Below, one piece after another: positions 22,723 through 31,830 of a DNA stretch of 47,491 nucleotides. Numbering within the stretch: position 1 is the stretch's first letter; every line of letters starts with the position of its first letter. Location of the stretch: assembly GCA_947642475.1 (NCBI GenBank), contig CANRSQ010000004.1, positions 1 through 47,491 on the forward strand. Reading direction: 5' to 3'. The notes under the pieces are model-generated. The model was not told where the DNA came from and did no database searches. It saw nothing but the letters and a program-made list of their open reading frames with translations. The position numbers and the translations under genes are program-made. The stretch comes from an uncultured Mycoplasmatota bacterium (GTDB taxonomy: Bacteria > Bacillota_I > Bacilli_A > RF39 > UBA660).

Positions 22723-25263
22723 TTAATCAAAAATATCATAGCCCAAATCCAAGTCAACATTACCACTTATTCCATTAACATTTCCTTTAGACGTAAATTG
22801 CCAATATTGATAAGGAGTTGTTCTATAAAAATCATAACTAGGTGAAGCTACGAAATTTTTAGCTTGTTCGAAGCTCATACCATTTACATAAGGATATTGA
22901 GCAAGCCAAATAGCATAATTTTTGCTTATTTCAGGAGCATCTAAATGCGTAGTCAACCACTCTTTATTGGCATATACTCCACAAGGATACTTATTATCCT
23001 CAATTTTTTTGCAGAAAGTATTTGCCATAGCAGTCAACGTAACTTGTCCTTTATTAGGATCAATGCCAATACTTTCCATATCAATAAATACCTGCGTTCC
23101 TAAATTAGGCTTATACCCAGACAGTCCAATACTATTTAACAAATTTAAAGCTAAACTAGCTTCGCTTTCAGCACTTTTTTTGTCTCCAGTAATAAAATCA
23201 GCATATGAGAAAATATAAAGTGCGTAAGGAATATTATATTTTTCGCAATTAGCAACATATTCGCGGAACTTAGCATCCTCTTTTTGTCCACTATCAGTTT
23301 CATAGCCAGCTCTTATAATCACAAAATCAATACCTGTGTTAGCAACCTTTTCCCAATCAATTGTTTTTTGATGATAAGAAATATCAACACCCTTATATAC
23401 TTTTTTATCAGTATTTTTAACTAATTTCCATTTTTGAGCATCATTCCCATTACCCTGATACAACTGAATATTTGTACCATTATTTTTATAGGCTCCATAA
23501 ACATCCAAATATAAACCGTTTTGTTTTGAAATTATAGATACATAACCATTACCTACATCTTTTAATAACCATTGCTGACTATTAGAACCATTATTCTTAT
23601 AAATTTGAATATTTGTTCCATCTTGCATTCCTGCACCAGCAACATCCAAAGATACAGCAGGGTTCATGGCTGTTGTAATTGAATAATATCCGTTATCCAA
23701 ATATTTTAAATACCATATTTGAGCATTATTTCCATTATTTTGGTATAATTGTACATTAGTACCATTAGCTTTGACAGCGCCTGCAACATCTAAAGATTTA
23801 GACAAGTCTAAAGCGCTATAAATATTGTAATAACCATCCTCATAAGTACGTTGTAACGGATTTATTTCTGTTTTATTAAATATAAACCTTTGAGCATTAT
23901 TCCCATTACCTTGATATAATTGAATATTTGTTCCATCAGCACTATAAGCACCATAAACATCCAAATATAAACCACTATTATTATCAATTAACTGATACGT
24001 TCCATCAGAGGCATACTTAATTTTCCATTTTTGTGAGGCAAGATTAAGCCAATTATATAATTGAACATTCGCCCCATTGTATTTGCCACCACCAGAAACA
24101 TCTAAAGCTTTTGAATTATCCAGCGCCGAAGTAATACTGTATACCCCATTAATTAAATGTTTTACATACCATTTTCTCGAATTTAAATCATCCAAATTTT
24201 TAAGTTGAACATTTAAAGCGTTGTATGCCACTTCTGAACCAACGCCAATTCCTTTATTTTTATCAAGCAATGAACCTATAGTATAAAGTCCATCTTCAAG
24301 CTTTTTAGCATCAACCTTAGTAAAAATAAAATCTTGGGCTTTATGTCCATTACCATGATAAATTTGAATATTAGTGCCATTCCAAGTTACAGCACCTGTA
24401 ACATCTAAATACATATTATCAAGTTCAGAAACAATGTTATAAGTTCCATTCTTAGACTCTTTAATAATCCAGCGTTGTGCCTTGCTACCATTATTTTGAA
24501 ATAGCTGAATATTAGTTCCATTAACTGAACTAAGGCCTGTAACATCTAAAGATAAATTTTCATCTAAAAATGTTGTAATTGAATAATAACCATCATTTAA
24601 ATATTTAACATTCCAAATTTGAGCCCAACCATCATTTTTAAAATATAATTGTACATTAGAATTGTTTTTAGCCACCGCACCTGTAACATCTAATTTCATG
24701 TTAGGATCTAAAGAACTACCAATTATGTAAGTTCCATCTTCAATAGTTTGTTTTGGTTCAACAACCTCAATAAATTTCCATTTTTGGGCATTATGACCGT
24801 TGTTTTGGAACATTTGAACCTCAGTACCATCCGCACTAACCGCGCCTGTAACATCAACATTTAAATTGTTGCATTTGGAAATTATATTATAATATCCATT
24901 ACCAACATATTTAATATACCATTTTTGAGCATCATTCCCATTTCTAGCATAAAATTGAATTGGTGTTCTATTCGTTTTATAAGCACCATAAACATCCATC
25001 ATTTGATTGCAATTATTAACATTAGTTATTTCATAATAATTGCCACCAATATGTTTTACATTCCATTTTTGGCTATCAGAACCATTATCACTGTAAATTC
25101 CGATACGTGTATTATTTTTAATATCACCTTTTGCCGTTAAAAGTTTATTTGCCAAAGCACTTTGTATTTTATACGTACCATCCGCAATCTCCTGCGCATT
25201 TACATCTGCTTTTCCAAAAACAAAAAGCGCTACAAATAAAATAATATATATATACTTTTTCAT
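22723..25263 (-). CDS. Secreted GH25 lysozyme with twelve ricin-type lectin repeats
   Basis: Exported 846-aa muramidase. Signal peptide 1-24. Residues about 25-620 hold twelve repeats of roughly 47 aa in the ricin-B style (DGxYxIxS...LDVxGA...NGTNIQLYQxNGxxAQxW). Every third repeat is followed by a short linker, so they make four beta-trefoil domains. Residues about 621-846 are a GH25 catalytic domain: D627 in GVDISYHQ, D728 and E730 in FIDMES, and the closing YWQFTSKG...VDLDLGYDIF. It would cleave peptidoglycan while binding galactose-type or other surface sugars. RBS AGGAG before MKKY; extended -10 upstream. It lies within the glycan island, suggesting it recognises that glycan. Confidence 0.93.
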   Translation of the reverse strand: MKKYIYIILFVALFVFGKADVNAQEIADGTYKIQSALANKLLTAKGDIKNNTRIGIYSDNGSDSQKWNVKHIGGNYYEITNVNNCNQMMDVYGAYKTNRTPIQFYARNGNDAQKWYIKYVGNGYYNIISKCNNLNVDVTGAVSADGTEVQMFQNNGHNAQKWKFIEVVEPKQTIEDGTYIIGSSLDPNMKLDVTGAVAKNNSNVQLYFKNDGWAQIWNVKYLNDGYYSITTFLDENLSLDVTGLSSVNGTNIQLFQNNGSKAQRWIIKESKNGTYNIVSELDNMYLDVTGAVTWNGTNIQIYHGNGHKAQDFIFTKVDAKKLEDGLYTIGSLLDKNKGIGVGSEVAYNALNVQLKNLDDLNSRKWYVKHLINGVYSITSALDNSKALDVSGGGKYNGANVQLYNWLNLASQKWKIKYASDGTYQLIDNNSGLYLDVYGAYSADGTNIQLYQGNGNNAQRFIFNKTEINPLQRTYEDGYYNIYSALDLSKSLDVAGAVKANGTNVQLYQNNGNNAQIWYLKYLDNGYYSITTAMNPAVSLDVAGAGMQDGTNIQIYKNNGSNSQQWLLKDVGNGYVSIISKQNGLYLDVYGAYKNNGTNIQLYQGNGNDAQKWKLVKNTDKKVYKGVDISYHQKTIDWEKVANTGIDFVIIRAGYETDSGQKEDAKFREYVANCEKYNIPYALYIFSYADFITGDKKSAESEASLALNLLNSIGLSGYKPNLGTQVFIDMESIGIDPNKGQVTLTAMANTFCKKIEDNKYPCGVYANKEWLTTHLDAPEISKNYAIWLAQYPYVNGMSFEQAKNFVASPSYDFYRTTPYQYWQFTSKGNVNGISGNVDLDLGYDIFD

Positions 25264-25329
25264 CATACCACTCCTAGCTTTATACATTATATCAAATAAC
25301 AACAAAATATGCTAGACCTGTTATAAAAT

Positions 25330-25362
25330 AAAAACACAAAAACCACCATTAAATTGGTGGTT
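25330..25362 (-). terminator. Terminator of the DUF6020 gene
   Basis: AACCACCA (25341-25348) pairs with TGGTGGTT (25355-25362), followed on the minus strand by TTTTGTGTTTTT. Confidence 0.9.
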
Positions 25363-25369
25363 CAATACA

Positions 25370-27139
25370 TCAATTTTTATTACTAGATTTTTTAGTAAAG
25401 ATAAAAGGTAAAAACACGATAAGTGGTAAGCAAGTAAATAAACCGTAAACATATCTATATTCAGCAAACACTGGAGAAGCAATTAGCATTGTAATCCATA
25501 AACCTACAAAACTAGCAAACCATACAAAAATCATTTTCTTATCAATTTTTCTCACAACACAAGTCATTATAGAGAAAAATAATGTCATAAATCCTAAACC
25601 AATCCCCCAAATAATTGGTGCAAACAAAAGATCCAATGAAGTAGTTTTATCAACCACCTTCGTCATAACAGCTGGCAATAAATTTTTATTTTTAACGCCA
25701 TAACTATCTTGATTATCAATAGTACTAGTGGTCCAATATTTTACACTAGGATACCAATAACCTAAAGTTTGTGATAAATAAGCTTCAATATAAGTATCTG
25801 GATGAGCAATAAATAGTCTAAACCAAGTACTGTAAAAATCATTTTTAGTTCTCTCTAATTTACCCTTATCCAAACTATTTTTCGTCGGATCAACAATATG
25901 TGCCTTATAAGCCTCTTCAACATCATTAAAATCAAATAAACTTTTCAAATATTTTTCGGATTTTGAATCAATAGAAGCTCCAGAAGCCACAACTCTACCA
26001 ACTTGTTGAATAGGTATCGCAAGTGATTCAACACTAAGTCCCCTACCAACCTTCAAATAATCATAAATCGGGCCAGTAACCACAAAATAAGTAATTACAA
26101 CGCACGCCAAACTAATGCCAATAGTTTTTATTTGTTTCCTAAATCCATATAAGAAAAAAGGAATGCAGAACAATAAAACGTATATACCATTATTTCTAAA
26201 AAACACAATCAATAAACAAGATAAGATAAACAAACATAAATTACCATTTTTTATTTTTTCTTGCACTGACATCTCAACTACAGAAATCAAAAGCAAAACA
26301 AAAGCTCCGCCAAACAAAACATCTTTCCATACCGTTACAGCATAAGTTGTAAACTGCGGTAATAATGCATATACAAGTAAAACACCAACAACTACGAAAG
26401 AATGAAATTTATGTTTATATAAAAACCTTACCACATAAGCAAATAGAGCTGATAAAATAAGCATTTGAATAAAAACATAAAAACCCATAGCTAAAGTCGA
26501 ATTATGAAATAAAAGTTTTCCCAAATTATATATTCCACCTTCAAACCAAGTTTGAACAAAAGGATGGTTATTCATAAAAATTAAATCCTCAATATAATAT
26601 AATTGGAACCTAGAATCCAAAGACATAATCCCTGGAAAATAACGTAAAAAATATGGAAGCCAAGCAATTAATATAACGGCCCAACTAATAAAAAATACCT
26701 TATTACATTTTTGTCTTTCATTTTTAACAATTAAATTTACCTTTTTTACATTAGCAAAAAACAAAGTATTTAAATATAAAAATAAAATAAATATTCCAAT
26801 AAATAAAAATATAAAATACAAAATAGTTTTATAATCAAATATATTAACCGCACCTTCAGAGATATGAGAATTTATAATACTGCCCAAAGAAAATGAAAGT
26901 GCACATACTATCGCAGTAAATATAACAACTTTTTTATTTGATTTATCTTTAGTTAAATCAACCTTTATAAATAAAATAATTAACACCACTAATATCAATA
27001 ATAAAAGCGCATTATAGTTACCCCTCAAATCTAAAATTGATAAAACGCTCCAATATGACCAAATAGCTAACAATACCTTAAGGAAATTAATTTTATATTT
27101 AGAAAACGCTTTTCGTAATTCTCCGAAAAAATCTGACAC
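25370..27139 (-). CDS. DUF6020-like polytopic membrane protein, probable glycan enzyme
   Basis: A 589-aa protein with about 13-14 TM helices. The region WLPYFLRYFPGIMSLDSRFQL...NNHPFVQTWFEGG (about 180-225) with its acidic loop, then YAVTVWKDVLFG, matches the DUF6020 group found in Bacillota surface-polysaccharide loci and resembles GT-C enzymes. Start is GTG 27139 with GAGGGGTG upstream, four bases after the GtrA stop; the longer frame would overlap gtrA by 74 bases without an RBS. Likely transfers a lipid-linked sugar supplied by the GT2-GtrA pair. UGA stop. Confidence 0.72.
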   Translation of the reverse strand: MSDFFGELRKAFSKYKINFLKVLLAIWSYWSVLSILDLRGNYNALLLLILVVLIILFIKVDLTKDKSNKKVVIFTAIVCALSFSLGSIINSHISEGAVNIFDYKTILYFIFLFIGIFILFLYLNTLFFANVKKVNLIVKNERQKCNKVFFISWAVILIAWLPYFLRYFPGIMSLDSRFQLYYIEDLIFMNNHPFVQTWFEGGIYNLGKLLFHNSTLAMGFYVFIQMLILSALFAYVVRFLYKHKFHSFVVVGVLLVYALLPQFTTYAVTVWKDVLFGGAFVLLLISVVEMSVQEKIKNGNLCLFILSCLLIVFFRNNGIYVLLFCIPFFLYGFRKQIKTIGISLACVVITYFVVTGPIYDYLKVGRGLSVESLAIPIQQVGRVVASGASIDSKSEKYLKSLFDFNDVEEAYKAHIVDPTKNSLDKGKLERTKNDFYSTWFRLFIAHPDTYIEAYLSQTLGYWYPSVKYWTTSTIDNQDSYGVKNKNLLPAVMTKVVDKTTSLDLLFAPIIWGIGLGFMTLFFSIMTCVVRKIDKKMIFVWFASFVGLWITMLIASPVFAEYRYVYGLFTCLPLIVFLPFIFTKKSSNKN

Positions 27140-27143
27140 GCAA

Positions 27144-27554
27144 TCACCCCTCACCCTTCTGTACAAAAATAATAGTTTTCTGAATAAAGTAGTTAATAAT
27201 AAATAGTATAATATCAACTACAAATTTAATAACAACTGCAAATGTATCAATTAAATATTTATTGATAAAATATACCAAAATACTAGAAACTAGCATCTGA
27301 ATAATAACTAAAATATAATATTTTAAAAGCATAACCTTACTATATTGTTTAAATACATACTTAGAATTAATCGCAAAATTATATAACGAAGACAAAATCC
27401 TCGCTACAATAGTAGCAACAATAATAGACTCATACCCCATGACCATTCCAAATAAATAATTAAATAAAGTAAATAGCCCTAAATCTAAAACAAAAGAAGA
27501 ACCAGCAGAAAAAACATATTTAATAAAAGTTTTATTTTTTCTTAGAAAGTTCAT
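27144..27554 (-). CDS. GtrA-family membrane protein
   Basis: Four-TM, 136-aa protein typical of GtrA, thought to flip or help flip polyprenyl-phosphate-linked monosaccharides. Family features: YVFSAGSSFVLDLGLFTLFNYLFG in TM1, ATIVARILSSLYNFAINSKYVFK in the TM2 region, and a terminal NYFIQKTIIF. It overlaps the preceding DUF2304 gene by 23 bases and is followed after four bases by the DUF6020 gene: a translationally coupled module GT2-DUF2304-GtrA-DUF6020. Confidence 0.9.
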   Translation of the reverse strand: MNFLRKNKTFIKYVFSAGSSFVLDLGLFTLFNYLFGMVMGYESIIVATIVARILSSLYNFAINSKYVFKQYSKVMLLKYYILVIIQMLVSSILVYFINKYLIDTFAVVIKFVVDIILFIINYFIQKTIIFVQKGEG

Positions 27555-27879
27555 TTTTTATAATTCCTATTTCTTGTGCTAAAGCAATGTTCTTCTTTTT
27601 CTCCATATTATATATTCTGTATAAATCAAAAGATAAAATTAGTAAACACATTACCCCTGCAAATAACACTAAATTAGATATCGTTTTTATTCCAACTATA
27701 GAAGCAAAATCTACAAGTACCTTTGGAAATAAAATGAAAACAATCATCAAAATACCAAATAAAAACCATAAAACAGAACTTTTAATAGGCATTTTTTCTT
27801 TTCTAACAGCTCTTAAAACAATTATGAAATATAAAATAGTAACAACTGTTAAAAAAATTTGTAATTTAATCGATAACAT
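27532..27879 (-). CDS. DUF2304-family small membrane protein
   Basis: 115 aa, three TM helices followed by a charged helical tail (about 92-115, KKKNIALAQEIGIIKNELSKKK). The sequence SVLWFLFGILMIVFILFPKVLVDFASIVGI is typical of DUF2304, which nearly always neighbours a dolichyl-phosphate-sugar-synthase-like GT2, as here. Role unknown; likely an accessory of the GT2. Its start overlaps the GT2 stop (TAATG), and GGGGG lies nine bases or so upstream. Confidence 0.85.
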   Translation of the reverse strand: MLSIKLQIFLTVVTILYFIIVLRAVRKEKMPIKSSVLWFLFGILMIVFILFPKVLVDFASIVGIKTISNLVLFAGVMCLLILSFDLYRIYNMEKKKNIALAQEIGIIKNELSKKK

Positions 27880-28595
27880 TACTTTCTACCCCCAAACTTC
27901 TTATAATTTAATATAACAATAGAAAGGCAAACATTAAACATATAATAAATAGATTTTAAATAGCTAATAGAAGATTGGCCCCCTACGCGTTCATACATAT
28001 TAACGCCGACTTCCTTTATCTTAAAATTATTTTTTAATAATGCATAATTAGTAATCGGTTCAGGAAAATCAAAAGGATAATTATTAGAAAAAACTTCAAT
28101 TATTTTTTTATTAACAGCTCGATATCCACTAGTTACATCTTTAATTTTTTTACCAGAACATAACTTAATTAAACCAGAAATAACATTAATTCCAAATTGC
28201 CTAGCTTTAGTTGATTTAAAAGAACTAGTATCATCAATGAACCTAGATCCTATTACCATATCAGCGTCACCACTTATAATCGGATCAACTATTTTATCGA
28301 TATAATTAATATCATGCTGCCCATCACCATCGAATTGAACCGCAATATCATATCCATTATAATAAGCGTACCTATAACCCGTTTGAACTGCCGCACCAAT
28401 TCCTAAATTAAATGGTAAATCAATAAAATTAATATCACTTTGTTTTAAAACATCGCGTGTACCATCAGAACTTCCATCATTAATAACTATATAATCAAGT
28501 TTAATTTTTTTATATTCTTTTATATTATTAATCGTTTTTAAAATGTTTTTCTCTTCATTATATGCAGGAATGATTATTAAAATCTTTTTACTCAC
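27879..28595 (-). CDS. GT2 glycosyltransferase, polyprenyl-phosphate sugar synthase-like
   Basis: 238-aa cytosolic GT-A enzyme of the DPM1/Ppm type: IIIPAYNEEKNI, VINDGSSDGT, FDGDGQHD (DxD region, about 88-95) and the ADMVIGSRF motif. It would transfer a hexose from a nucleotide sugar to undecaprenyl phosphate for use by the GtrA/DUF6020 genes downstream. GTG at 28595 is chosen: AGAGAGGA lies nine bases upstream, whereas the upstream in-frame TTG abuts that RBS. First gene of its operon, with a consensus-like promoter. Confidence 0.9.
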   Translation of the reverse strand: MSKKILIIIPAYNEEKNILKTINNIKEYKKIKLDYIVINDGSSDGTRDVLKQSDINFIDLPFNLGIGAAVQTGYRYAYYNGYDIAVQFDGDGQHDINYIDKIVDPIISGDADMVIGSRFIDDTSSFKSTKARQFGINVISGLIKLCSGKKIKDVTSGYRAVNKKIIEVFSNNYPFDFPEPITNYALLKNNFKIKEVGVNMYERVGGQSSISYLKSIYYMFNVCLSIVILNYKKFGGRK

Positions 28596-28618
28596 CGTGA
28601 TCAATCCTCTCTAAAAAA

Positions 28619-28647
28619 ATTATATAACAATTAATATAACAAGTCAA
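28619..28647 (-). promoter_or_regulatory. Promoter of the GT2-DUF2304-GtrA-DUF6020 operon
   Basis: Minus strand TTGACT (28647-28642), 17-base spacer, TATAAT (28624-28619). Confidence 0.8.
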
Positions 28648-28659
28648 ATATTACAAAGA

Positions 28660-28690
28660 AAAACAAGCCCAAAAAGGCCTATTTTTTAAA
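28660..28690 (-). terminator. Weak terminator after the DUF2142 gene
   Basis: On the minus strand AGGCC and GGCTT form about five pairs (one wobble) around TTTTTG, then GTTTTT. Stem is short; efficiency doubtful. Confidence 0.45.
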
Positions 28691-30244
28691 TTACACAAAT
28701 TGCGTAAAAATAGTTAAAACAGTAGGTATCCACAAAAGTAAAATTAAATCAATAAGTAATTGATCATCAACAAATTTGCGTTTACAATTAACAATAAAAA
28801 TAAGTAAAAAGCAAATAGGAAGCAGATATCTACCTTGAATACCAGTTATAAACAAATTACCAATAGATGCCCATTCAGATGTGTATTGTACATACAAAGC
28901 CGCACCTATTAAAATCATAATCACAAAAATTAAAATACCAATCCAAATTTTTATTTTATTAGTTATTATCATTTTTGTCTTTTCATTAAATAAAGCCATA
29001 AATATAATAACTAAATAAGCAATCGAAAACAATGAATAAACTTTTAATTGTGAATGATAAAGTTGTTCACCAAAAAATAAATTTTCAGCGTAAATAGTAA
29101 TGTTTTCAAAATATGTACGCATAGTAATAAAAACATAATCAATTAAATGTGTTAACATAAAAGTAATTTGCTTGCTAGAAGCATCAGAAGCCGATTCTAA
29201 AGAAGATGAAGCAATACCAAACCATAAAGCGCCAATAATTAAGCCAAAAGCAATGCTTAAACTTTTAAACAATATACTATTTTTATTATTTTTAAAACAT
29301 TCTCTTGGGATTAACAAAACTAGAAAAATTATTGGCAAATAAACAATTTTGCATAAAGATATAAATAAAATCAAAGCACTTAAAACACAAACATTTTTAC
29401 CAGTTATATTTTCTTTTGTATTCATAAATTTTAAAATATAAGCAATAAATAAAAATATTGAAGCATATGTAAATCCATCTGCAGAAAAAGTAGAAGCACC
29501 TATAAGCATTACTGGACTTAACAATACTAGCATAGCAAACAATTTATTTTTAGGTAAAATCTTAAGCCCAAAAGCCGTCATAAAAGCATATGCAATAAGA
29601 TTAAATAATCTACCAAACATAAGCAAAAAGAAAGGCCCTAAATTTAAAATTTTGCCAATTATTATTCCAACCGAATGAGGTAAATATTGTAATGGAGAAT
29701 ACAAAGCAGCGCCCTTATAATCAGTAGCATAGCCCCTACCATAAACTATCTTATCATTTTTTTCTAAAGGAACATTAAGCATAGAATCTATATCACTATA
29801 CTTTATAGATGCATTCCTAAACGCCTTAACATCCTCACTACCCGCATAAGTTTTATACAATGAGCTAGGCAATTTAGAAAGTTTACCTTCACTATCAGCT
29901 TTAGTTACAAAATGGCCATCGGTAATTTCATAAGCACGATAAAAATGACTTTGCTCATCACTGCTAGTAAATGGCGGAGATAATGCTATTAACGCCAAAC
30001 CAATAATTAAAACAAATACAAAATACGGTTTATAATAATTATCAGGTTTTATTTTGCTAAATTTTATCATCACTGCAAAAATAATACTAACAACAAAAAC
30101 AAATACACATGCATATAAAATATAAGTCTTTAAATTGTGATCCCCCATCGATTTAAAATCAAATAGAAAAAGAAAAAAGAATATTAAAGCAAAGAAAGCA
30201 TATATCCAATATCTTAATTTTATTTTTTTAACACGTTCAAGCAC
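28691..30244 (-). CDS. DUF2142-family membrane protein
   Basis: 517 aa with about 12 TM segments. The DUF2142 signature is clear: SPPFTSSDEQSHFYRAYEI (about 89-107) after TM3, then a soluble loop (108-180), and near the end ITGIQGRYLLPICFL. The family is common in polysaccharide and teichoic-acid loci and looks like a GT-C-type or lipid-linked-sugar enzyme, but biochemical activity is not established. GTG start with AGGTG five bases upstream. It follows the O-antigen-ligase-like gene after eight bases. Confidence 0.82.
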   Translation of the reverse strand: MLERVKKIKLRYWIYAFFALIFFFLFLFDFKSMGDHNLKTYILYACVFVFVVSIIFAVMIKFSKIKPDNYYKPYFVFVLIIGLALIALSPPFTSSDEQSHFYRAYEITDGHFVTKADSEGKLSKLPSSLYKTYAGSEDVKAFRNASIKYSDIDSMLNVPLEKNDKIVYGRGYATDYKGAALYSPLQYLPHSVGIIIGKILNLGPFFLLMFGRLFNLIAYAFMTAFGLKILPKNKLFAMLVLLSPVMLIGASTFSADGFTYASIFLFIAYILKFMNTKENITGKNVCVLSALILFISLCKIVYLPIIFLVLLIPRECFKNNKNSILFKSLSIAFGLIIGALWFGIASSSLESASDASSKQITFMLTHLIDYVFITMRTYFENITIYAENLFFGEQLYHSQLKVYSLFSIAYLVIIFMALFNEKTKMIITNKIKIWIGILIFVIMILIGAALYVQYTSEWASIGNLFITGIQGRYLLPICFLLIFIVNCKRKFVDDQLLIDLILLLWIPTVLTIFTQFV

Positions 30245-30252
30245 ACACTCAC

Positions 30253-31827
30253 CTATTCTTCTTCCTTATTATTTATACTAAGTAATAACATACCACATAT
30301 TAATCCTAAATATAAAGTTACTATCCATTCATCAAATACATTACCGCTTACTATACCAGCAAAGAATACTAATACAATACTAAATGCCATAGTTACATTA
30401 ATAAAAGTAAACTTTTTATTATAATCTCTAAACATTTTATAAAGCGCATAACCAAGAACTACTAAATATGGACAGATAAACAATATAATACCTATAATTC
30501 CAATAGAATACATATGAACATAAATATCATTTTCCATATAACATAAAGCATTTCTAAGTCTAGTAAAAGACATACCAACAACATAATCTATACTATTATC
30601 ATTAAGTTCAATAACACGTTTAGTAACATCCTTTTTAAGTTGACGATGATTAGCTCTATCAGCAAAAGGAATTTCATACTCAGCAAGCCAAAAATCTGGA
30701 TCATCAGTGTAAGGATAAATTTTTTCAACAAAAGTACGATCTACACCATAAGTACCAAAAGAATTTTTAATAAAGTTGCTTTTTTCAAGTTGCAAAGCTT
30801 CTCTTTCCTCTTTTGTAAGATCTTCTTTTTCTTTTTCAGCAATATACTTTTTAAACTTTTTCAAAGTCTTAGTACCATCGCTGTTTTCGATATTTTCTTC
30901 AACCACTTCAGAATTATCGTTAATATAAGTTCTATTCATAACTGGTGAAAAAGGTAAAATCGCCCCACCAATTACAATCATAACAATAAAGACTAATAAA
31001 GGTTTCAAACTAAATGTAATCTCTTTTTTTATAAATGCAAAGAATAAGTAAATTATAATCATTGCCACTGCAATCGCAATCCACCCCATAGATGCTACAC
31101 GTGTTCCTAACATCAACATAGAAATTATCGTTAAAAATAAAGTAATACCATGTAGAACATTTGGCTTTTTAAAATAAATATAAATTAACAAAGGTAATAA
31201 ACAAACCAATACTCCACTAACTTGATTGGCCATATGAAATATTCCCTTAGAAGCAATATCAAGATATTGATATTTAGAATATATATCACCATAAAACCAT
31301 TCAAAGAAAGTAGCCTTAATCGCATGAGTTCCCCCACCATAAGAAGCAAGCGCTAAACCTAAAAAGTTAGTAACTACCATAGTTACACTAAATATTAAAG
31401 CAACAGCTACGATAATATTTTTAAAATATTTAACACTTAAATTCTTTTCATAAGTAATAAAAATTATTAATAACGGCATTATCATTCTAACTAAATAAAA
31501 CATCTCTTTTACAAAAGAATATTGTTCGAAATTACCATAGGCAACATAAAAATTTGTAGAATTTATATGATGGAATATCGCATAGATCAAATAAATAATA
31601 GAAGCCACTATTAAAAATTTATATTTCCGCTTATCTTTAAACCAAATAAAACTTGTTATAAATAAAACGCCCATTATAAGCATTCTTATAATAGTAGATG
31701 GCGAAAACTTAAATATAGCAATTAAATTATCACTATATAGCCAAAAAATATCAAATAATGGCTGTGCAATCATAAAGCCAATAAATAAATATAACATACA
31801 TTTTTTAAATTTTTCATTTTTAAACAT
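30253..31827 (-). CDS. O-antigen ligase/polymerase-like membrane protein
   Basis: 524 aa, about 12 TM segments, with one large soluble loop (about 300-425) between late TM helices, as in Wzy polymerases and WaaL ligases. The conserved-type loop carries charged residues (KKFKKYIAEKEKEDLTKEE, then DRANHRQLKKDV) and the region HMANQVSGVLVCLLPLLIYIYF and TRVASMGWIAIAV fits the O_ligase family. It probably polymerises repeat units or attaches the finished glycan. GAGGTG RBS is made from the last codons of the upstream GT4 gene, three bases away. Confidence 0.78.
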   Translation of the reverse strand: MFKNEKFKKCMLYLFIGFMIAQPLFDIFWLYSDNLIAIFKFSPSTIIRMLIMGVLFITSFIWFKDKRKYKFLIVASIIYLIYAIFHHINSTNFYVAYGNFEQYSFVKEMFYLVRMIMPLLIIFITYEKNLSVKYFKNIIVAVALIFSVTMVVTNFLGLALASYGGGTHAIKATFFEWFYGDIYSKYQYLDIASKGIFHMANQVSGVLVCLLPLLIYIYFKKPNVLHGITLFLTIISMLMLGTRVASMGWIAIAVAMIIIYLFFAFIKKEITFSLKPLLVFIVMIVIGGAILPFSPVMNRTYINDNSEVVEENIENSDGTKTLKKFKKYIAEKEKEDLTKEEREALQLEKSNFIKNSFGTYGVDRTFVEKIYPYTDDPDFWLAEYEIPFADRANHRQLKKDVTKRVIELNDNSIDYVVGMSFTRLRNALCYMENDIYVHMYSIGIIGIILFICPYLVVLGYALYKMFRDYNKKFTFINVTMAFSIVLVFFAGIVSGNVFDEWIVTLYLGLICGMLLLSINNKEEE

Positions 31828-31830
31828 TTT

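Noticed and set aside
22922-23218. 98-codon plus-strand frame inside the GH25 gene
   Set aside because: Antisense to the conserved catalytic domain, no start signals.
23404-25191. Regularly spaced about 140-bp DNA repeats
   Set aside because: These are the coding repeats of the ricin-type domains, diverged at DNA level; no spacers or short identical repeats, so not CRISPR.
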